Source: JBCDCY01 sp039180875 (GTDB lineage Bacteria; Pseudomonadota; Alphaproteobacteria; Rhodobacterales; Rhodobacteraceae). From it: a stretch of DNA of 64,000 bases. Under the pieces are notes generated by a model. It saw only the letters and a program-made list of their open reading frames with translations. It ran no database searches and was not told where the DNA came from. Positions 63,747 through 64,000 of the stretch are shown in pieces. Location of the stretch: positions 1 through 64,000 of the forward strand of contig JBCDCY010000012.1 of the NCBI GenBank assembly GCA_039180875.1. Reading direction: 5' to 3'. The position numbers were made by a program, and so were the translations under genes. Within the stretch, counting starts at the first letter, position 1. The number at the start of each line of letters is the position of its first letter.

Positions 63747-64000
63747 ATGAGTGATCGGCGCCAGACCGGCCGGGCGCCCGCTGCCGCGCTTGAGGTGCGG
63801 GGGCTGAACGTCTTCTACGGCGCCTCCCACGCGCTGCAGGGCGTGACCCTCAAGCTCGACGGCGGCGTGCTCTCGGTGGTCGGCCGCAACGGCATGGGCA
63901 AGACCACGCTCTGCATGGCGATCATGGGCCTGGTGCGCGCCGCCTCGGGAGAGATCAGTTTTCGCGGGGAGCCGCTGACCGGGCGCAGCCCGGCCGAGAT
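63747..64000 (+). CDS. livF: Branched-chain-type ABC ATPase (LivF-like), partial at window end
   Basis: The first 84 codons are present: L-E-V-R-G-L-N-V-F-Y-G-A-S-H-A-L followed by Walker A G-R-N-G-M-G-K-T-T-L, typical of LivF. The rest lies beyond the window. With livH, livM and livG it completes the importer that would use the binding protein at 57385. Confidence 0.9.
   Translation, partial: MSDRRQTGRAPAAALEVRGLNVFYGASHALQGVTLKLDGGVLSVVGRNGMGKTTLCMAIMGLVRAASGEISFRGEPLTGRSPAE

Overview
The window is GC-rich bacterial DNA that looks alphaproteobacterial. Signs of this are a SAM-II riboswitch in front of metZ, a Zur-type operator, twin-arginine signal peptides on several enzymes, and Rhodobacterales/Rhodospirillales-like gene content. 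I cannot name the genus from sequence alone. No phage structural genes, CRISPR arrays or rRNA genes were seen.

Left part (1-9964) is a genomic island. It begins with the 3' end of an IS3-type transposase and a perfect 2 x 50 bp tandem repeat. A minus-strand operon follows with three proteins: a membrane-anchored TerB-domain protein, a DUF2791/BrxD-like ATPase and an Lhr-like helicase. This is the composition of the Shango anti-phage defence system. A 99-codon reading frame of unknown function precedes it. Next come a small conserved protein, a RelE/ParE toxin interrupted by a stop codon, its intact antitoxin, and a large serine recombinase. The recombinase abuts the 3' end of tRNA-Ser(CGA) and has no stop codon of its own before the tRNA, so the tRNA is the probable attachment site.

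The core-like block (9965-24409) holds a YfcG-like glutathione S-transferase, an alpha/beta hydrolase, SAM-II/metZ, folE and a cytochrome P450. It also has TrkH with a ThDP decarboxylase and an FAD amino-acid oxidase, an AttEFGH-like export operon (ABC ATPase, FtsX-type permease, CrtC/AttH-like protein) and tRNA-Gly(TCC).

From 24507 the DNA becomes a patchwork again. A decayed IS5-type element is followed by DUF2087 and GFA proteins and a detoxification-like minus-strand series (cyclase, Fe-alcohol dehydrogenase, GST, glutathione-dependent formaldehyde dehydrogenase, YidD). A divergent COG0523 metallochaperone/hisI pair has a Zur-like operator between them. After an MBL hydrolase and two AT-richer genes comes a carbohydrate locus (36425-47643): a complete ABC importer, two class II aldolases, an FGGY kinase, a Tm-1-like protein, a lactonase-like MBL enzyme, a HAD protein and a GntR regulator. 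Its substrate is unknown.

The right part (47711-64000) has a pirin, a secreted amidohydrolase, a secreted tyrosinase and an acyl-CoA synthetase. Then comes a periplasmic alcohol-oxidation locus: a PQQ dehydrogenase with the Asp-x-Asp lanthanide signature, a cytochrome c and a XoxJ-like binding protein. These are linked to a Liv-type ABC transporter, an Fe-ADH-fold protein lacking some metal ligands, and an AraC regulator. The window ends inside livF.
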